Assembly: GCA_052386675.1 (NCBI GenBank)
Contig: JBQTJX010000066.1
Coordinates: forward strand, 1 to 31,624
DNA length: 31,624 nt
Direction of reading: 5' to 3'
Source of the DNA: RBG-16-66-20 sp052386675
GTDB taxonomy: Bacteria; Pseudomonadota; Gammaproteobacteria; Burkholderiales; SG8-39
Shown: in pieces, positions 30,288 to 31,624 of the stretch
Layout of the letters: the number at the start of each line of letters is the position of its first letter
Numbering within the stretch: the first letter of the stretch is position 1
Made by a program: the position numbers and the translations under genes
The notes under the pieces: model-generated
Told to the model about the DNA's origin: nothing
Database searches by the model: none
What the model saw: the letters and a program-made list of their open reading frames with translations, nothing else

Positions 30288-31378
30288 GCGCGCCGGCGAA
30301 GATCCTCGTGGTGGACGACACGCCCGCCAACATCAAGCTGTTCGCCGACCTGCTCGGCAGCCGGGGCTATGCCGTGAGCACCGCGAGCAGCGGCGAGGAG
30401 GCCCTGGCGAAGCTCGCGGCCGAACCGCCGGACCTGGTGCTGCTCGATGTCATGATGCCCGGGCTTTCGGGCTACGACGTGTGCCGCCGCATCCGCGAGA
30501 ACCCGGCGACCGCGCTGCTGCCGGTGGTGATGTGCACCTCGCTCGACCCGCAGCAGGAGCGCGTCAAGGGGATCGAGGCCGGCGCCGACGACTTCCTCTC
30601 CAAGCCCGTCAACCAGCCCGAGCTCTTCGCGCGCGTGAAGTCGCTGCTGCGGGTGAAGGCGCTGCACGACCAGATCGCGAGCCTGAACACGGGCCTGGAG
30701 CGGCGCGTCGCCGAGCAGGTCGGGGAGATCGACCGCCTGGCGCGCCTCAAGCGCTTCGTTTCGCCGCGCATCGGCGACCTGATCCTCTCGGGCGACGTGG
30801 ACGATCCGTTGCAGACGCACCGGCGCGACATCACCGTGGTGTTCACGGACCTGCGCGGCTTCACGGCGTTCTCGGAGACCGCCGAGCCGGAGGAGGTGAT
30901 GGGCGTGCTGCGCGAATACCACGCCACGCTGGGCGGCATCGTGCACGCGCATGAGGGCACGGTCGAGCATTTCGCCGGCGACGGCGTGATGATCCTGTTC
31001 AATGATCCAATGCCGCTTCCCGAGCCGGAACTGGCGGCCGTCCGGATGGCGATCGAAATGCGCGCCGGGGTCGCCGCGCTGGCCGCCGCATGGCGAAAGC
31101 GCGGCCACGACCTGGGCTTTGGTGTCGGCGTCGCCAACGGCTACGCCACGCTCGGCGCCATCGGCTTCGAAGGCCGCCGCGATTACGGCGCCATCGGGCC
31201 GGTGACCAACCTGTCGGCCCGGCTGTGCTCCGAAGCGCGCGCCGGCCAGATCCTGATTTCGCAGCGGGTGCACGGCAGGATCGAGGAGCGCATCGAGGTC
31301 GAGCACGTGGGCGAGCTCTCCCTCAAAGGCCTGAGCCGGCCGATTTCCGCCTTCAACGTCGTTTCCCTGCGCAGCTGA
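30284..31378 (+). CDS. Response regulator with class III adenylate/guanylate cyclase output
   Basis: A 364-aa protein. Residues 1-125 are a receiver (Asp11-Asp12 pocket, phospho-acceptor Asp55 in LVLLDVMMPG, Lys in LSKPVNQPE). Residues about 130-170 are a coiled-coil linker (DQIASLNTGLERRVAEQVGEIDRL). The rest is a class III cyclase with metal Asp in VFTDLRGFTAF and in FAGDGVMILF, and the transition-state Asn/Arg in PVTNLSARL. The base-selecting position before the second Asp reads VEHFAGDG, with His where I recall many adenylate cyclases having Lys, so ATP or GTP preference is open. Phosphorylation by the upstream kinase probably controls cyclic-nucleotide synthesis. It is the last gene of the cluster, 16 bp before palindrome copy 2. 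Confidence 0.93.
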   Translation: MSAPAKILVVDDTPANIKLFADLLGSRGYAVSTASSGEEALAKLAAEPPDLVLLDVMMPGLSGYDVCRRIRENPATALLPVVMCTSLDPQQERVKGIEAGADDFLSKPVNQPELFARVKSLLRVKALHDQIASLNTGLERRVAEQVGEIDRLARLKRFVSPRIGDLILSGDVDDPLQTHRRDITVVFTDLRGFTAFSETAEPEEVMGVLREYHATLGGIVHAHEGTVEHFAGDGVMILFNDPMPLPEPELAAVRMAIEMRAGVAALAAAWRKRGHDLGFGVGVANGYATLGAIGFEGRRDYGAIGPVTNLSARLCSEARAGQILISQRVHGRIEERIEVEHVGELSLKGLSRPISAFNVVSLRS

Positions 31379-31394
31379 CCCGCCAGCCGCCAGA

Positions 31395-31414
31395 ATGTAA
31401 CCGATCGGTTACAT
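31395..31414. promoter_or_regulatory. Perfect 20-bp palindrome, copy 2 (operator or hairpin)
   Basis: ATGTAACCGATCGGTTACAT again, here extended by one matched pair to 22 bp (31394-31415). It lies between two convergent genes, 16 bp after the cyclase stop and 12 bp before the neighbouring gene's stop. In a convergent gap no promoter is expected, which favours a terminator, binding-site or repeat role over a classical promoter operator. Confidence 0.75.
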
Positions 31415-31426
31415 TGCGGGCCCGGA

Positions 31427-31624
31427 CTAGCCCTTCGCGCCCCGCAACGCCGCCACCTTGACCCGCGCCGCCTCCGCAAATTTCCCCCGCGGGAACCGCT
31501 CGATGTAGAGCGCCAGGTCATCCGGGTCGTCGCTGTCCTTCACCCCGTCCCAGAATTCCGCCTCGGCCGCGTTGTCGGTCTCGGTGGCCGCCTTCGCGGC
31601 CTTGCCGAACGGCGGCGGCAGGTC
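31427..31624 (-). CDS. C-terminal end of an unidentified protein (5' end cut off by window edge)
   Basis: The last 65 residues of a minus-strand gene are visible. A Pro-rich start (DLPPPFGK) and an Ala/Thr-rich linker lead into EAEFWDGVKDSDDPDDLALY and IERFPRGKFAEAARVKVAAL. That pattern of FW-x-V-x-x-S-x-D-P-x-D-x-x-x-Y-x-x-x-FP-x-G-x-F-x-x-x-A is a helical repeat I recall at the C-termini of bacterial caspase-like, Sel1-type and cyclase-linked signalling proteins. The main domain is outside the window. The gene is convergent with the receiver-cyclase gene, 48 bp apart. Confidence 0.75.
   Translation of the reverse strand, partial: DLPPPFGKAAKAATETDNAAEAEFWDGVKDSDDPDDLALYIERFPRGKFAEAARVKVAALRGAKG

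Overview
The window is GC-rich DNA, densely coded on both strands, with many 1-4 nt gene overlaps. It reads as the chromosome of a betaproteobacterium, possibly Burkholderiales-like. The support is the style of the class I fructose-1,6-bisphosphatase and HtpX, the NDH-2, and the expanded solitary substrate-binding proteins. The genus is not identifiable by eye. I see no rRNA, tRNA, CRISPR array, transposase or phage gene.

Left part (1-8908, all minus strand): a cut-off PLDc_N-type membrane protein, fructose-1,6-bisphosphatase (fbp), an MFS transporter, the membrane protease HtpX, a GMC flavin oxidoreductase, an unrecognised small protein, and a 1112-aa class III cyclase/AAA ATPase/TPR regulator. 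Two terminator-like hairpins lie around htpX. One has the GTG start of the MFS gene in its loop.

Middle part (9000-21421): a large MpaB/DUF2236-type oxygenase with a membrane tail, a small basic protein, a ROK sugar kinase, a secreted cytochrome P460-cupredoxin fusion and a DUF3047 protein. Then comes a tightly interlocked pair of hydrolase-fold genes whose start codons overlap at a CATG. A minus-strand operon follows (NDH-2, SAM methyltransferase, ATP-grasp enzyme, YHS lipoprotein). A FlK-like thioesterase, a DadA-like FAD oxidoreductase and a small membrane protein close this part.

Right part (21431-31414): the most unusual region. Five full ABC_sub_bind-type periplasmic binding proteins and one decayed remnant lie head-to-tail, joined by the same junction (GTGATCGA-ATGA, a 4-nt stop/start overlap), with no ABC permease or ATPase in view. 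One junction is split by an antisense VapBC-like toxin-antitoxin pair flanked by 13-bp direct repeats of the junction. Downstream are a dCache-HAMP-GAF histidine kinase, a stand-alone receiver and a receiver-adenylate/guanylate cyclase, translationally coupled by ATGA overlaps. An identical perfect 20-bp palindrome brackets the whole cluster on both sides. My reading is that this is a ligand-sensing/cyclic-nucleotide signalling island in which the binding proteins may feed the sensor kinase. That is inference and untested. The window ends in the 3' end of a convergent gene.
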